Assembly: GCF_900101395.1 (NCBI RefSeq)
Contig: NZ_FMZO01000005.1
Span: 62,001 to 126,000 of the forward strand
Direction of reading: 5' to 3'
Length of the DNA stretch: 64,000 bases
Origin: Niabella drilacis
Lineage (GTDB): Bacteria > Bacteroidota > Bacteroidia > Chitinophagales > Chitinophagaceae
Below are positions 17,350 through 25,907 of the stretch, piece after piece. Positions within the stretch are counted from its first letter, which is position 1, and the number at the start of each line of letters is the position of its first letter. The position numbers and the translations under genes are program-made. The notes under the pieces are model-generated. The model worked only from the letters and a program-made list of their open reading frames with translations, was not told the DNA's origin and did not search any database.

Positions 17350-18723
17350 TTAATTATACTGCAATTCCATTTCAGTTACCGACTCTTTTATCAATTTCAT
17401 ATCATTTCGGGCCAACCACAATTCTTTAATTTTATTGGCCGCTTCTTCAGGTGTAATGCGGATATATTTGTAAAAATCCTTTGTTCTTTTGTGACCACTT
17501 ATTTTCATAATGAGTTCAACAGGTGTGCTGGCTAAAAACTCATTGGTACAGAATGAGCGCCGGGCAGTGTGAGAGGTAATCCAGTCATACTTTGGTTTGG
17601 TCACGACTATATTTTGATTTCCTTTTTTATAAGAAAATTTGATCATTTGAGTGATGCCGGCGAGCTTTCCTATAGTTTTTATATGCCGGTTAAATTCGGG
17701 ATTCGTTAGCTCAGGTATTCTATCCCGGAACTGTCGAGTGAAAATTAATTTTGCTTCGTGTCGTAAGGGGATAATCACCCAATGGTCAGATTTTTCCTGT
17801 TTTTTATAAAGCATATCCCGTTGCAGATCTTCAGGCCGCAGAGTAGAAAAATCTGAAAATCGCAGTCCAGTTAGGCAGGCTAATACAAACAGATCCCGGT
17901 ACTCAATAAGATATGGATGCTCTGATAAGTCCGCTTGATAAATCTTGGCGATTTCCTCATAAGTCAGGTATATAGCGTCACTTTCTTCCTCCGGTATTTT
18001 AAAATCAGAAAGATCGATTGGCTTAACAATTTTTCGTTTAACTCTGTCTTTAATAAATCCCCGGAGATGCTTGATCGTTTTTCCAATGGTGTTTAATTTT
18101 AGCCCGGTCTGCACCGTCTTTCTGCGGATATGTATATGTTCAAAGGTCAGGTAGTCTACAAAATCTTCGTAAAAGCTAAAATCGAAGTTATCAAAGGATA
18201 TTTCCTGCCCCCGGAACACCTCAAAGGCGAGTAAATGGGACTTTACATTGCCATAAACGGTGAGGGTGGCTTTACTTACTTTACGTTTCTTGGATTTTAT
18301 GTACTCATCAAATTGATAGTATACATTTATTCGATTCTTTTTCTCAGTTTCCTGCTGTTCTGCTGCCTCTTTTTCTTTTGTCTCAATATCGTTAAAGTCA
18401 AACGTTGGCGAAAAATGCGTCTTTGCAAATTGGGCGCGAGCTTCAAGTGGGATTTTCTTTAACCCTGCATAGGTTACAATGTCTTCGACAATTTTTTTTA
18501 ACCTCTTTAGTTCATCATTGAGCTCATTGTAATCTCCATGATTTGCAGGAAGCCGTTCACTAATACAGCGACCTGCTTTATCCCAATAGGTAGGAGGTAT
18601 TTTAACATCCGTTCCAAACAAAGGTTTCTGGCTTTCATTGCAGCAGTACTGAACAAAAATGGAACAGGTTCCATCAGCGTGAACCTGGCCTGTGCGACAA
18701 ATTAACTTAACTGGGAGTGCCAT
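17350..18723 (-). CDS. tyrosine recombinase / integrase
   Basis: A 457-residue site-specific recombinase of the Bacteroidota phage-integrase type. N-terminal arm-type DNA-binding region (to about residue 100), a core-binding SAM-like domain (about 130-260), then the catalytic domain with Arg in CLTGLRFSDFSTL, the HxxR box in SHTARRSFCTN, SGH in MKISGHKRTKDFY and the catalytic Tyr in FYKYIR. All key residues are present, so it is probably active. The gene lies about 200 bases from tRNA-Asp on the same strand, the classic arrangement for an integrative element in a tRNA gene. No excisionase or relaxase is recognised in the window. Confidence 0.93.
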   Translation of the reverse strand: MALPVKLICRTGQVHADGTCSIFVQYCCNESQKPLFGTDVKIPPTYWDKAGRCISERLPANHGDYNELNDELKRLKKIVEDIVTYAGLKKIPLEARAQFAKTHFSPTFDFNDIETKEKEAAEQQETEKKNRINVYYQFDEYIKSKKRKVSKATLTVYGNVKSHLLAFEVFRGQEISFDNFDFSFYEDFVDYLTFEHIHIRRKTVQTGLKLNTIGKTIKHLRGFIKDRVKRKIVKPIDLSDFKIPEEESDAIYLTYEEIAKIYQADLSEHPYLIEYRDLFVLACLTGLRFSDFSTLRPEDLQRDMLYKKQEKSDHWVIIPLRHEAKLIFTRQFRDRIPELTNPEFNRHIKTIGKLAGITQMIKFSYKKGNQNIVVTKPKYDWITSHTARRSFCTNEFLASTPVELIMKISGHKRTKDFYKYIRITPEEAANKIKELWLARNDMKLIKESVTEMELQYN

Positions 18724-18759
18724 AGCTTGAACAATTTTATTGACTCCGGTAGCCTAAAT

Positions 18760-18781
18760 TTTTAGTCTACTTTTAGTCTAC
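18760..18781. repeat. tandem 11-bp direct repeat upstream of integrase
   Basis: TTTTAGTCTAC occurs twice in direct succession (18760-18770 and 18771-18781), about 37-58 bases upstream of the integrase start. Possible arm-type binding sites for the recombinase or an autoregulatory site; this is inference from position only. Confidence 0.45.
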
Positions 18782-18885
18782 TTTTTTAAATTGTTAAGCT
18801 GTTTTAAAGGTAGTAAGGAATTTTAGAGAGTTCTGTTATTAGAACCTGAAAGTCAGCCCCTTAAAAGTAAAGTGGGGTAAAAAGC

Positions 18886-18917
18886 AAAAAGGACCATCAT
18901 TGCTGATAATCCTTTTT
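18886..18917 (-). terminator. rho-independent terminator of tRNA-Asp
   Basis: Read on the minus strand directly after the tRNA 3' end: AAAAAGGA ... TCCTTTTT stem with inner TATCA/TGAT pairing around a GCAA loop, then a T-rich tail. Confidence 0.7.
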
Positions 18918-18919
18918 TG

Positions 18920-18993
18920 CGGACCGGACGGGACTCGAACCCGCGACCTCCGCCGTGACAGGGCGGCATTCTAACCAACTGAACTACCGATCC
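18920..18993 (-). tRNA. tRNA-Asp (GTC anticodon)
   Basis: A 74-base cloverleaf on the minus strand. Acceptor stem GGATCGG / CCGGTCC (one G-T pair) with discriminator G, D arm with AGTTCAGTTGGTTAGAA, anticodon loop CCTGTCAC with GTC, and T arm containing GGTTCGAGTCC. CCA is not encoded. It borders the integrase and the change in base composition, so its 3' end is the likely attachment site. Confidence 0.96.
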
Positions 18994-19020
18994 AACTATT
19001 TTTAAAAAAGAACTTCTTGC

Positions 19021-19044
19021 TAACCAACTGAGCTACCGATGCTT
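19021..19044 (-). pseudogene. tRNA 5'-half remnant upstream of tRNA-Asp
   Basis: Read on the minus strand, 24 bases (GCATCGGTAGCTCAGTTGG then TTAGC) match the first 24 bases of tRNA-Asp at 21 positions, covering acceptor 5' strand and D arm. The sequence then turns into unrelated A/T-rich DNA, and no anticodon or T arm follows. It is a truncated tRNA copy, about 27 bases before the intact tRNA. Confidence 0.7.
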
Positions 19045-19089
19045 GTGTTATTTCCGTTGGGAGTGCAAATATAGTGGTTGCTTTTTTTA

Positions 19090-19116
19090 TGTCAAAACTT
19101 TTTGACATTTTTTTTA
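19090..19116 (+). terminator. terminator-like hairpin
   Basis: TGTCAAA / TTTGACA stem with a 4-base loop followed by eight T residues on the plus strand. No plus-strand gene ends nearby, so it may be a leftover, or it may act against readthrough towards the minus-strand gene beyond. Confidence 0.45.
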
Positions 19117-19215
19117 TACAAAATATAAAATATTTTACACAGGGTATGGGCAATACTGATTTACGTGATCTGCCTGGCCGGGAATCTGCCCGCGTTCCTT
19201 AGCCCTTTTGCAGGC

Positions 19216-19896
19216 CTATAATTCCCGAACCCGGATATTCCGGATCCGTATTTCTGAATCATGTCCCAGAAATGCGATATGTCCCTTTTCATACAGCAAT
19301 TTAGGGTCCTTTGCCAGCGCTGCTGCCGGAAGATTTTTTATATCGGTATCTAAAATGGTTTCCCCGTTCAGAACGATCTTTACTTTATATCCCTGTACCT
19401 GAACCTCCTGGTTATTCCATTGCCCGGCCGGTTTTAGCCCCTCTCGTTTTGCCGGAACATATCCATAGAGGGAACCGTGGTACTGGTAGGGCTTAAGATC
19501 TTTGTACGGGGCTGCGTCGTTGTCCAGGATCTGAAGTTCCATTCCGTCATATCCGGTGGCCCCGTCTGCCAGCTTATGACGGATCCCCAGGCCATTGTTT
19601 GCGGCAGGAGTCAGCAAAAACTCAAACCGGAGCACAAAATCATGGTATTCCTTTGCTGAGTATAAATTACCATACCCTTTTATTTTCTTCACAATGGCGC
19701 CGTCTGCAACTTCATATTGGTGGTTCCTGTCGATCCAGTGGGAGAGGGTGCGCCCATCAAACAGGGATACATATCCTTCTTTTTTTTCCTGCTTCGATAA
19801 TGTAAACGCGTCCTCCCCGGTACGGGAGCGGTTCAGTTTGGATGAACAGCCAAACAGAAGAAGCCCGGCAGGCAACAGCAAAAAGAATCGTTTCAT
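19216..19896 (-). CDS. DUF1080 (3-keto-disaccharide hydrolase-like) lipoprotein
   Basis: About 226 residues with lipobox LLPAGLLLFGC. The mature part is a single DUF1080 concanavalin-like beta-sandwich: YVSLFDGRTLSHWIDRN at the start, YHDFVLRFEFLLTPAANNGLGIR in the middle, GMELQILDNDAAPYKDL, then GQWNNQEVQVQGYKVKIVLNGE and RIRNIRVREL at the end, all hallmark blocks. Characterised relatives hydrolyse 3-keto-glycosides; activity here is unproven. It is last in a minus-strand run with rlmB, DUF4112 and NUDIX genes. Confidence 0.9.
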   Translation of the reverse strand: MKRFFLLLPAGLLLFGCSSKLNRSRTGEDAFTLSKQEKKEGYVSLFDGRTLSHWIDRNHQYEVADGAIVKKIKGYGNLYSAKEYHDFVLRFEFLLTPAANNGLGIRHKLADGATGYDGMELQILDNDAAPYKDLKPYQYHGSLYGYVPAKREGLKPAGQWNNQEVQVQGYKVKIVLNGETILDTDIKNLPAAALAKDPKLLYEKGHIAFLGHDSEIRIRNIRVREL

Positions 19897-19971
19897 AAAA
19901 ATCATAGTTCAGACTTTGTATCGCCCGGGCCTGCTGCAACGCGGCTGCTCTTATCCTGTACGGGCCGGCAA

Positions 19972-20745
19972 CTATCCCTGCATCCGCTGTTTCATCGCTT
20001 CGTACAGGATCATTCCGGTAGCCACCGACACATTCAGGCTTTCAAAATGGTTCTGCATGGGAATCGAGATCCTTGTATCACATATTTTCAAAAGGGCAGG
20101 ATAAATGCCCTTTTCTTCGCTTCCCATTATGATGGCGGCCGGAACGCTGAGGTCCGCTGTTGCCACCGGCAGCGAAGCATCCATGGCGCTGGCAAATACG
20201 GTAACGCCGTTCAGATGTAACTCATCAACCGCCTTCATCAGGCTGTTGACCCTGCAAACGGGAATTTTTTCCAGCGCCCCGGCGGAGGTCAGGATCGCGT
20301 CTTCATTTAATGCGCCTACCCCTTTATCCGGTATGATGATTGCCTGCACACCACAGCACCAGGCTGTTCGGGCAATACCGCCAATATTCCGTACGTCGGT
20401 GATCCCATCCAGTATCAGGAACAGGGGCACCTCCCCGTTTTCGATGACAAAGGAGAGCAGGTCCTGCAGGTTCTGGTAAACGATCCTCGATTTCTGGGCG
20501 ATAACGCCTTCGTGGTTCGCTACATTAAAATGGGCCAGCTTTACAGCGGGCACATAGTTGACCGGAACCTGTTTGGCGGTAGCCAGGCGCCGTATCTCAC
20601 CTACACCGGGATCATTCAGTTTCTGGTCGAGATAAATACGGTCAAGTGCCTCACCCTGCTCCAGGGCCTGTAATACAGCAGCCTTTCCGTAAACGAGACT
20701 GGACTTTTTGGGTCGTTGTTGTTTTTTTCTGAACTCTTTCACCAC
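19972..20745 (-). CDS. rlmB: 23S rRNA 2'-O-methyltransferase, TrmH/SpoU family (RlmB-like)
   Basis: A 257-residue SPOUT methyltransferase that 2'-O-methylates a guanosine in 23S rRNA using SAM. The N-terminal substrate-binding domain starts at SLVYGKAAVLQALEQGEALD. The C-terminal trefoil-knot domain shows the three family motifs: LDGITDVRNIGGIARTA (motif 1), IIMGSEEKGIYP (motif 2) and ISIPMQNHFESLNVSVATGM (motif 3). The usual motif-3 SLNVS is intact. The gene is 23 bases downstream of the DUF4112 gene. Confidence 0.93.
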   Translation of the reverse strand: MVKEFRKKQQRPKKSSLVYGKAAVLQALEQGEALDRIYLDQKLNDPGVGEIRRLATAKQVPVNYVPAVKLAHFNVANHEGVIAQKSRIVYQNLQDLLSFVIENGEVPLFLILDGITDVRNIGGIARTAWCCGVQAIIIPDKGVGALNEDAILTSAGALEKIPVCRVNSLMKAVDELHLNGVTVFASAMDASLPVATADLSVPAAIIMGSEEKGIYPALLKICDTRISIPMQNHFESLNVSVATGMILYEAMKQRMQG

Positions 20746-20767
20746 GCAAAGAAAAGAAAATCGGGCC

Positions 20768-21274
20768 TTAAAAATTAAATTTTAATCCATTCGATTTTTC
20801 ATCCCACTCAATGATCCACTGCAGGAACTTTATAGCCAGGATAACGAGAAGCACAAGAATGCCTGCCGCTACGAGCAGCACGGCAAAAATAACCGACCGG
20901 GCACTGCCTTTATGTTTGCCTTCTGTATAATGTTCTGTCAGCAGTTTCAGGTTCCGGGTATTGGCTTTGTAAACGAAATCGAAGACCCACCCCAAAACAG
21001 GAATAGCTCCGGCAAAAGCATCCAGGGTAGCATTGAGAACCATTTTTGCTACCAGCTTGCCCGACGCCCCATGTTGAGCCATGGTAATGATCAGCCCGAT
21101 CGACATCAGGTACCCGCTTACGTCTCCCAGTACGGGTATGAAGTTCAGGACGGGGTCCAGTCCAAACTTAAACCTTCCAATGGAGAATTGCTCATCCATT
21201 AATTTACTGATGACCCGAACTGTTTTCAGGCGCGGGTCATTGAAATGTGGTAATCGTGAAGGGTCCTGTTTCAT
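20768..21274 (-). CDS. DUF4112 membrane protein
   Basis: A 168-residue protein with the DUF4112 pattern: LMDEQFSIGRFKFGLDPVLN, FIPVLGDVSGYLMSIGLI, ATLDAFAGAIPVLGWVFDFV and YKANTRNLKLL. Membrane-compatible segments occur at the GDV/Y region, and a clear C-terminal transmembrane helix (VIFAVLLVAAGILVLLVILAI) is followed by a charged tail. Function unknown. Part of the NUDIX-DUF4112-rlmB run. Confidence 0.88.
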   Translation of the reverse strand: MKQDPSRLPHFNDPRLKTVRVISKLMDEQFSIGRFKFGLDPVLNFIPVLGDVSGYLMSIGLIITMAQHGASGKLVAKMVLNATLDAFAGAIPVLGWVFDFVYKANTRNLKLLTEHYTEGKHKGSARSVIFAVLLVAAGILVLLVILAIKFLQWIIEWDEKSNGLKFNF

Positions 21275-21315
21275 ATCCCATATTTTAGGTTCTTAAAATA
21301 CCCGGTTCTCAGGGA

Positions 21316-21870
21316 TCAGAACAACGGATGCCCTCTCTCCAGCAGCAGCGCCGCTTTCTGCAATGCAGCAACGGAAATGGCATCAGTGATGGTTCCTCTT
21401 TCAACCATATCCAATGCATCCTGCAAGGGGAGTTTTCTTATCACCAGTTGTTCGGTTTCCTCGGGTTGTGGTGTCTTTTGCACCAGGTCTGTAGCCATGA
21501 ATACAATGGCCAGTTCATCCGATACAGAATTAGATAGATGCATTTGCAGCAGCTCTTTCCATTGCAATGCTTCCAGTCCTGCTTCTTCCAGTAATTCCCT
21601 TTTTGCACTTTCCAGGGGATCACTCCCTTCCGGGCAACCGCCTTCCGGGATTTCCCAGGAGTATGCATTAAGTACAAAGCGGTACTGACCGATCAAAAAA
21701 GTGTTCTGATCCGCATCGATCACCAGGATGCCGATCGCTATATTTTTGAAATGGACTTTCCCATAGATCCCTTTCCCTCCCGAAGGGTTGATCACATTAT
21801 ATTCCGTAACACGGATCCAGGGATTATCATATACATCCTGTTTGTCCAGTACGCTCCATGGATTTTCCAT
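21316..21870 (-). CDS. NUDIX hydrolase, ADP-ribose pyrophosphatase-like
   Basis: About 184 residues. The Nudix box is complete: GGCPEGSDPLESAKRELLEEAGLEA (GX5EX7REUXEEXGU), preceded by FVLNAYSWEIPE as in ADP-sugar pyrophosphatases. It hydrolyses nucleoside-diphosphate-linked sugars such as ADP-ribose, releasing AMP and ribose 5-phosphate. The start at 21870 (MENPWSVLDKQDVYDNPW) fits the family; an ATG nine codons earlier is possible. First gene of the minus-strand run. Confidence 0.9.
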   Translation of the reverse strand: MENPWSVLDKQDVYDNPWIRVTEYNVINPSGGKGIYGKVHFKNIAIGILVIDADQNTFLIGQYRFVLNAYSWEIPEGGCPEGSDPLESAKRELLEEAGLEALQWKELLQMHLSNSVSDELAIVFMATDLVQKTPQPEETEQLVIRKLPLQDALDMVERGTITDAISVAALQKAALLLERGHPLF

Positions 21871-22076
21871 CGTTCTTTTTTCTTGTTTTTGATGCATGAA
21901 ATTAACTATTCTGATCCACGTACCGCGCGGGAATCGTTAAAGGATAAGCGCAGGTACGGTTGTTATGATCCAGGCGAAATTACAATTCTGCTGGTACCAT
22001 GCCCTGTTTATTACAATAATTCATTTAGTTTTGCGTATTAATAGTGCATCTCTCAACACTTTAAAAAATAATGATT

Positions 22077-22688
22077 ATGAAAAAAATGTTCTTCTCCGCA
22101 GGTGTTGCCGCCTTGCTGATCCTGGGATCCTGCGGAAACAGCGCTACAGAAAAAAACGGGGCTGATACCACCGCCACGGCACCTGCAGATACAATGCCTC
22201 CGGCAACATCAGATGCGGTTACACCGGAAGGAACACAGGTGGCAGTAGCCAACCTACAGTTAACCAGCGACAGTACCAAGAACATCGGTACTGCAAAGTT
22301 TTATAAGCTGACCGATGGTAAGATCCGGCTGGACCTGGAGATTAATATGCCGGAAAGGGCCGACAGCAATGTTGCGGTTCACTTTCATGAGCATGGAGAC
22401 TGTGGTATGAAAGGCGAAAATTCTCACGGCCACTGGAACCCTACAAAATCCAACCATGGTGAATGGGGATCCGCAGCTTTTCACTCAGGTGATATCGGCA
22501 ATATTAAATTGGACGCTTCCGGTCATGGCACCAAGAGTGTAACCACGGACCTTTGGAGCGTAGAGCCAGGTGATAAAGAGATCATTGGCCGTGCTGTTAT
22601 TGTGCATGGAGGTACTGATGACTACAAAACCCAGCCTACAGGCAATAGCGGCCCCCGTGTCGGATGTGGCGTTATTACCAAACTATAA
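22077..22688 (+). CDS. sodC: Cu/Zn superoxide dismutase lipoprotein
   Basis: About 203 residues; lipoprotein signal (FFSAGVAALLILGSC), a Thr/Ala/Pro-rich linker, then a SodC domain. Copper and zinc ligands are visible in HFHEHGDCG, HGHWNPTKSNHG, HSGDIGN and VIVHGGTDDYKTQP; the C-terminal signature GNSGPRVGCGVI includes the disulfide Cys and active-site Arg. It dismutates superoxide in the periplasm or at the outer membrane. Divergent from the NUDIX run and followed by a strong terminator, so it is monocistronic. Confidence 0.95.
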   Translation: MKKMFFSAGVAALLILGSCGNSATEKNGADTTATAPADTMPPATSDAVTPEGTQVAVANLQLTSDSTKNIGTAKFYKLTDGKIRLDLEINMPERADSNVAVHFHEHGDCGMKGENSHGHWNPTKSNHGEWGSAAFHSGDIGNIKLDASGHGTKSVTTDLWSVEPGDKEIIGRAVIVHGGTDDYKTQPTGNSGPRVGCGVITKL

Positions 22689-22710
22689 GGAACCTTCCGG
22701 TATATTTTTG

Positions 22711-22740
22711 AAAAGGCTGCAAGAACTGCAGCCTTTTTTT
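22711..22740 (+). terminator. rho-independent terminator after sodC
   Basis: AAGGCTGCA / TGCAGCCTT stem with loop AGAAC, followed by a run of T residues. The rest of 22741-22988 shows no supported gene. Confidence 0.93.
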
Positions 22741-22988
22741 ATTCCTGCCTGTGGAACGCAGAGACCGGGACGGAGGGATGCGCCCGGGATTGTGTTATCT
22801 CCTCACCGCTATAAACCCCTGACAGGCCAGGCAATACTGCGCCGGCCTTTGGCAGGCGGGCATTTACCGGAGTGTACCGAACCGGATAACTGTTTGTTTG
22901 CATATTATGCGCATTGCATGGGTAACAAAATACTGTTTGTGTTGATCTGAAGGTAAAACAGGTAAAGACAATCTAAAACCCATGTGTT

Positions 22989-23804
22989 ATGAAAAGAATA
23001 TTATTGATTCTCCTTGTTGCAGTAACAGCAGGGGAGGCTATTGCGCAGCAGCCGGTTCGTAATTCAGATGCTTCCGTTTATACAGCCGGCCGTCTTTCCA
23101 TGACGCCTGCAACAGCAAGACAGACACCGGTCAGCAGTTTCGGAGAAAAAGTTGCCGGTGGCCTTCAGGCAGGTGCCAATGCCAGGACGGTTAATGATTC
23201 CAGCAAAGGGGTACCTGCCAAGCCCGGCGGGGCTGTGTCTTCGTCTTATGCAGCCGGCCGTCTTTCCATGACGCCTACAACTGTAAAACAAACGCAGGGA
23301 TTGAATTTCGGAGAGAAAGTTGCACAGGGCATGGCGGCTCATGATGGCCATAATCCATTGTATGAAGGGGAAATTACAAACGAAGTTGATCCTATGTACG
23401 ATCCTGCCAGACAAGCCCGTCCCGGTCAACCCATTAAGGGGGTGATTGTCAAGGGAGGGCACAATCCCGGCGGACATCAGCTGACAATCTTAAGTAATGA
23501 TAAAGGCGAATTTGAATTGAATGGCCTGGAGCCCGGCAATTACCGGTTTACGCTTACAGGACCCGATGCCCGGCAGCGGCATGGAGTGGTGGTACAGGGG
23601 GGTAAAAATTCCGGCGAGGCGATGACAGGTCTGACGGTTGGCGAAAACGGCGAAATACAGTTTGAGGTTCTGGAAGCCGGCGATTACAGGTTTATCATTC
23701 AGGCTGCGGATGAAACCCGTCAGGGCAAACCTGGTCTGAAACAGGGGAACATAACAGAAAAGACGGGCTCTGGTCTGAAGGATACGTTAAAAACAAATGT
23801 CTGA
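22989..23804 (+). CDS. secreted repeat protein with carboxypeptidase-regulatory-like domain
   Basis: A 271-residue protein with a signal peptide (MKRILLILLVAVTAGEAIAQ). The N-terminal half has two copies of a motif: YTAGRLSMTPATARQT then FGEKVAGG, and YAAGRLSMTPTTVKQT then FGEKVAQG, 56 residues apart. The second half has beta-sandwich-like units: GVIVKGGHNPGGHQ, DKGEFELNGLEPGNYRFTLT, GVVVQGGKNSGE, and GEIQFEVLEAGDYRF. This resembles carboxypeptidase-regulatory or SpaA-like domains used in surface proteins. Function unknown. Its own leader and isolation suggest a single gene. Confidence 0.8.
   Translation: MKRILLILLVAVTAGEAIAQQPVRNSDASVYTAGRLSMTPATARQTPVSSFGEKVAGGLQAGANARTVNDSSKGVPAKPGGAVSSSYAAGRLSMTPTTVKQTQGLNFGEKVAQGMAAHDGHNPLYEGEITNEVDPMYDPARQARPGQPIKGVIVKGGHNPGGHQLTILSNDKGEFELNGLEPGNYRFTLTGPDARQRHGVVVQGGKNSGEAMTGLTVGENGEIQFEVLEAGDYRFIIQAADETRQGKPGLKQGNITEKTGSGLKDTLKTNV
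23083..23108 (+). repeat. 26-bp direct repeat, copy 1, in the secreted repeat protein gene
   Basis: CAGCCGGCCGTCTTTCCATG followed by ACGCCT, identical to 23251-23276 and 168 bases (56 codons) apart in the same frame. It encodes the AGRLSMTP core. Confidence 0.9.
23251..23276 (+). repeat. 26-bp direct repeat, copy 2, in the secreted repeat protein gene
   Basis: Perfect match to 23083-23108 although flanking codons differ, pointing to recent duplication or gene conversion of the motif. Confidence 0.9.
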
Positions 23805-23854
23805 TCAATGCACCGGTCATCGTTGTTCTGAGGTATTCCGCTCCTGCCAGCCGT

Positions 23855-24100
23855 TTATACCTGCTGCAGGTCATTCAGCGTAATGATGATCTGCTGTATC
23901 AATTCCCGGTCAATTTCCGAAGCATCCTCTGAAGCTTCCTGCAACACGCGAAACTGCTGCTCGTCATCGCGTTCAAAAATCAGCTCCCGGCCATTGACCA
24001 TTACATAAAATTTGTAAGAATAGGCAAAGGTCACAAGCCGGCCTCTCAAAATTAATGTTGCTCCTTTATAGCGAACAGGTAATTCAAAAAAATGCTCCAT
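23855..24100 (-). CDS. small hypothetical protein (81 aa), possible relative of the gene at 7437
   Basis: Not recognised. The start at 24100 gives MEHFFELPVRYKGATLILRG; an earlier ATG at 24193 adds a basic extension of doubtful quality. Predicted beta-rich N-terminal half (YSYKFYVMVNGRELIFERDD) followed by an acidic helical C-terminus (EIDRELIQQIIITLNDLQQV). The strand pattern and the N-x-RE motif resemble the protein at 7437-7661. Confidence 0.5.
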   Translation of the reverse strand: MEHFFELPVRYKGATLILRGRLVTFAYSYKFYVMVNGRELIFERDDEQQFRVLQEASEDASEIDRELIQQIIITLNDLQQV

Positions 24101-24543
24101 ATTGAATAATCGGCCGCGAAATTCTGCTTTTTTCTGTGTAATACGCATAAATGCATAAAATACTTTTTTAGCCGGGACAATCCGGAATTTCAATTAACTT
24201 GTGGCCCTGATTTGCAGGATGCAGATACTGACCATTGCGTAGAAGAGAAGCTTGCTGAAAAATGTAAAAGTATACCCGGGGCGATGAAGAGTGCATTTGT
24301 ACGGTTGCGTTAACGTATGGGGGTGCAGTTTGCAGAACTGGCATTTATGATCCTGATTGCTGCCTTCTCTATTTGAAGCGGCAGGGGGCTTTCTTTTGAC
24401 GAAGAATGCGATTGATGACCGGATGAAGGTCCGGGACAGCGGGCTCTTTCCCGGCGCCGGAATTGATCCTGTGATCCGGGAGCGTAACTATCAGGTGCAC
24501 GATCAGGAACGAAAGCTTAACGGTTAATAGGTTTACCATGTGT
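24101..24543. other. intergenic stretch before the beta-helix gene
   Basis: About 440 bases with no supported gene. Possible promoter elements for the beta-helix gene cannot be placed with confidence. Confidence 0.4.
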
Positions 24544-25875
24544 ATGAAAAGTTTCAAAAGGAGCAGAAGATCTTTCTGCCTGGCGGTATTGTTGTTGCTG
24601 ACAACACTTTGGAGCGCTGCCCAGAAGGATAAAAATGTCAATATCAACCCCCACCCGGAGTCTGCCGATGTGGTATCAGTACTTGATTTTGGAGCCCGGC
24701 CCGATGGACAGGCGGATGCTACCGGGGCCTTTCAAAAGGCGCTTACCTCGTTTGGAACAAAGGGTGGTACCGTGTATGTTCCCCGGGGTACCTATCTTTT
24801 TAAAGGGAGTTTGAATATTCCACAGGCTGTGACGCTAAAAGGGGCTTTCGAATCTGTACCCTCACATAACGGCATTCGTAACAAAGGGTTACCGAAGCCT
24901 GGGGATGACGGTACCACTTTTTTAATTACAGGTAACAGGGGAACGGAAGACGCAGCCCCGTTCATTACATTAAATACGAATAGTACTTTACGGGGAGTGG
25001 TTCTATACTGGCCCCTGCAGGATCCTGAAAATATTCCGGAGCCTTATCCCTGGGGTATAGCGATGCGGGGAAAAAATCCTGCCGTCCTGGATGTTGAGAT
25101 GCTGAACCCGTATAATGCTATTGATGCATCAAAAAACGAAAGGGCGCTGATCCGCAATATCAGTGGGCAGGCCCTGCGGAGAGGGATCTATGTGGATGGT
25201 ATTTACGATATCGGCCGTATTGAAAATGTTCACTGGAATCCCTGGTGGAGTATGAAACCCCGACTTTTTAACTGGCAGAAAGAAAATGGAGAAGCTTTTA
25301 TTTTCGAACGTACCGACTGGCATTATGTATTCAATACCTTTTGCTTTGGTTATAAGACGGGGTATAAATTTGGCGCCAGCAGCGGAAGCACCGGGGCCTG
25401 TAACGGAAATTTTCTTGGTATCGGCGCCGACGACTGTCAAACGGCCGTGCTGGTAGAACAAAGCGCTCCCTACGGTTTGCTGATCACTAATGGCGAATTT
25501 GTTGCAATGGAGGGCGCAGATCCTACGATGGTGGTGGTAACCGGAGCGAATAAAGGGAATGTCCGGTTTGTAAATTGTGCATTCTGGGGGCCCTGCAACC
25601 GGAACGCAATGATCGACGGAACGGGAACCATTGGGTTTTCTGATTGTACGTTTGTACAGTGGGACCGGAACAAAGAGGGGCTCCCATCCATACAGGTAAA
25701 CAGCGGTACTTTATTGGTAAGGGGATGTGATTTTGGAACCAATGCCCCGCAGGTTGCTATAGGCGAAAGCGTATCGCGGGCCATCGTAAGTGAAAATACG
25801 GTAAAAGGAAAAGTAAATATCATCAATAAGATCCAAAACGCTTTTGTTAACGGTAATATCGGAACGGAGCAGTGA
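24544..25875 (+). CDS. exported pectate-lyase-fold (right-handed beta-helix) protein
   Basis: About 443 residues with a signal peptide (SFCLAVLLLLTTLWSAAQ). The region VVSVLDFGARPDGQADATGA, FQKALTSFGTKGGTVYVPRG is the typical start of Pectate_lyase_3 / GH28-like beta-helix proteins; repeated short strand-turn units (VTLKGAF, LRGVVLYWP, VLDVEMLNPYNAI, VRFVNCAFWG, IGFSDCTFVQW, LLVRGCDFG) follow to the C-terminus. Whether it is a lyase, a hydrolase or a binding protein cannot be told. It precedes the unassigned lipoprotein with about 30 bases between, so the two are probably one operon. Confidence 0.85.
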   Translation: MKSFKRSRRSFCLAVLLLLTTLWSAAQKDKNVNINPHPESADVVSVLDFGARPDGQADATGAFQKALTSFGTKGGTVYVPRGTYLFKGSLNIPQAVTLKGAFESVPSHNGIRNKGLPKPGDDGTTFLITGNRGTEDAAPFITLNTNSTLRGVVLYWPLQDPENIPEPYPWGIAMRGKNPAVLDVEMLNPYNAIDASKNERALIRNISGQALRRGIYVDGIYDIGRIENVHWNPWWSMKPRLFNWQKENGEAFIFERTDWHYVFNTFCFGYKTGYKFGASSGSTGACNGNFLGIGADDCQTAVLVEQSAPYGLLITNGEFVAMEGADPTMVVVTGANKGNVRFVNCAFWGPCNRNAMIDGTGTIGFSDCTFVQWDRNKEGLPSIQVNSGTLLVRGCDFGTNAPQVAIGESVSRAIVSENTVKGKVNIINKIQNAFVNGNIGTEQ

Positions 25876-25907
25876 TTCACCAATACCCCGGGATAAAAAG
25901 TATACGA

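Noticed and set aside
18760-18781. 11-bp tandem repeats as the attachment core itself
   Set aside because: They do not resemble the tRNA 3' end, which is the expected crossover site next to this integrase; retained only as possible accessory binding sites.
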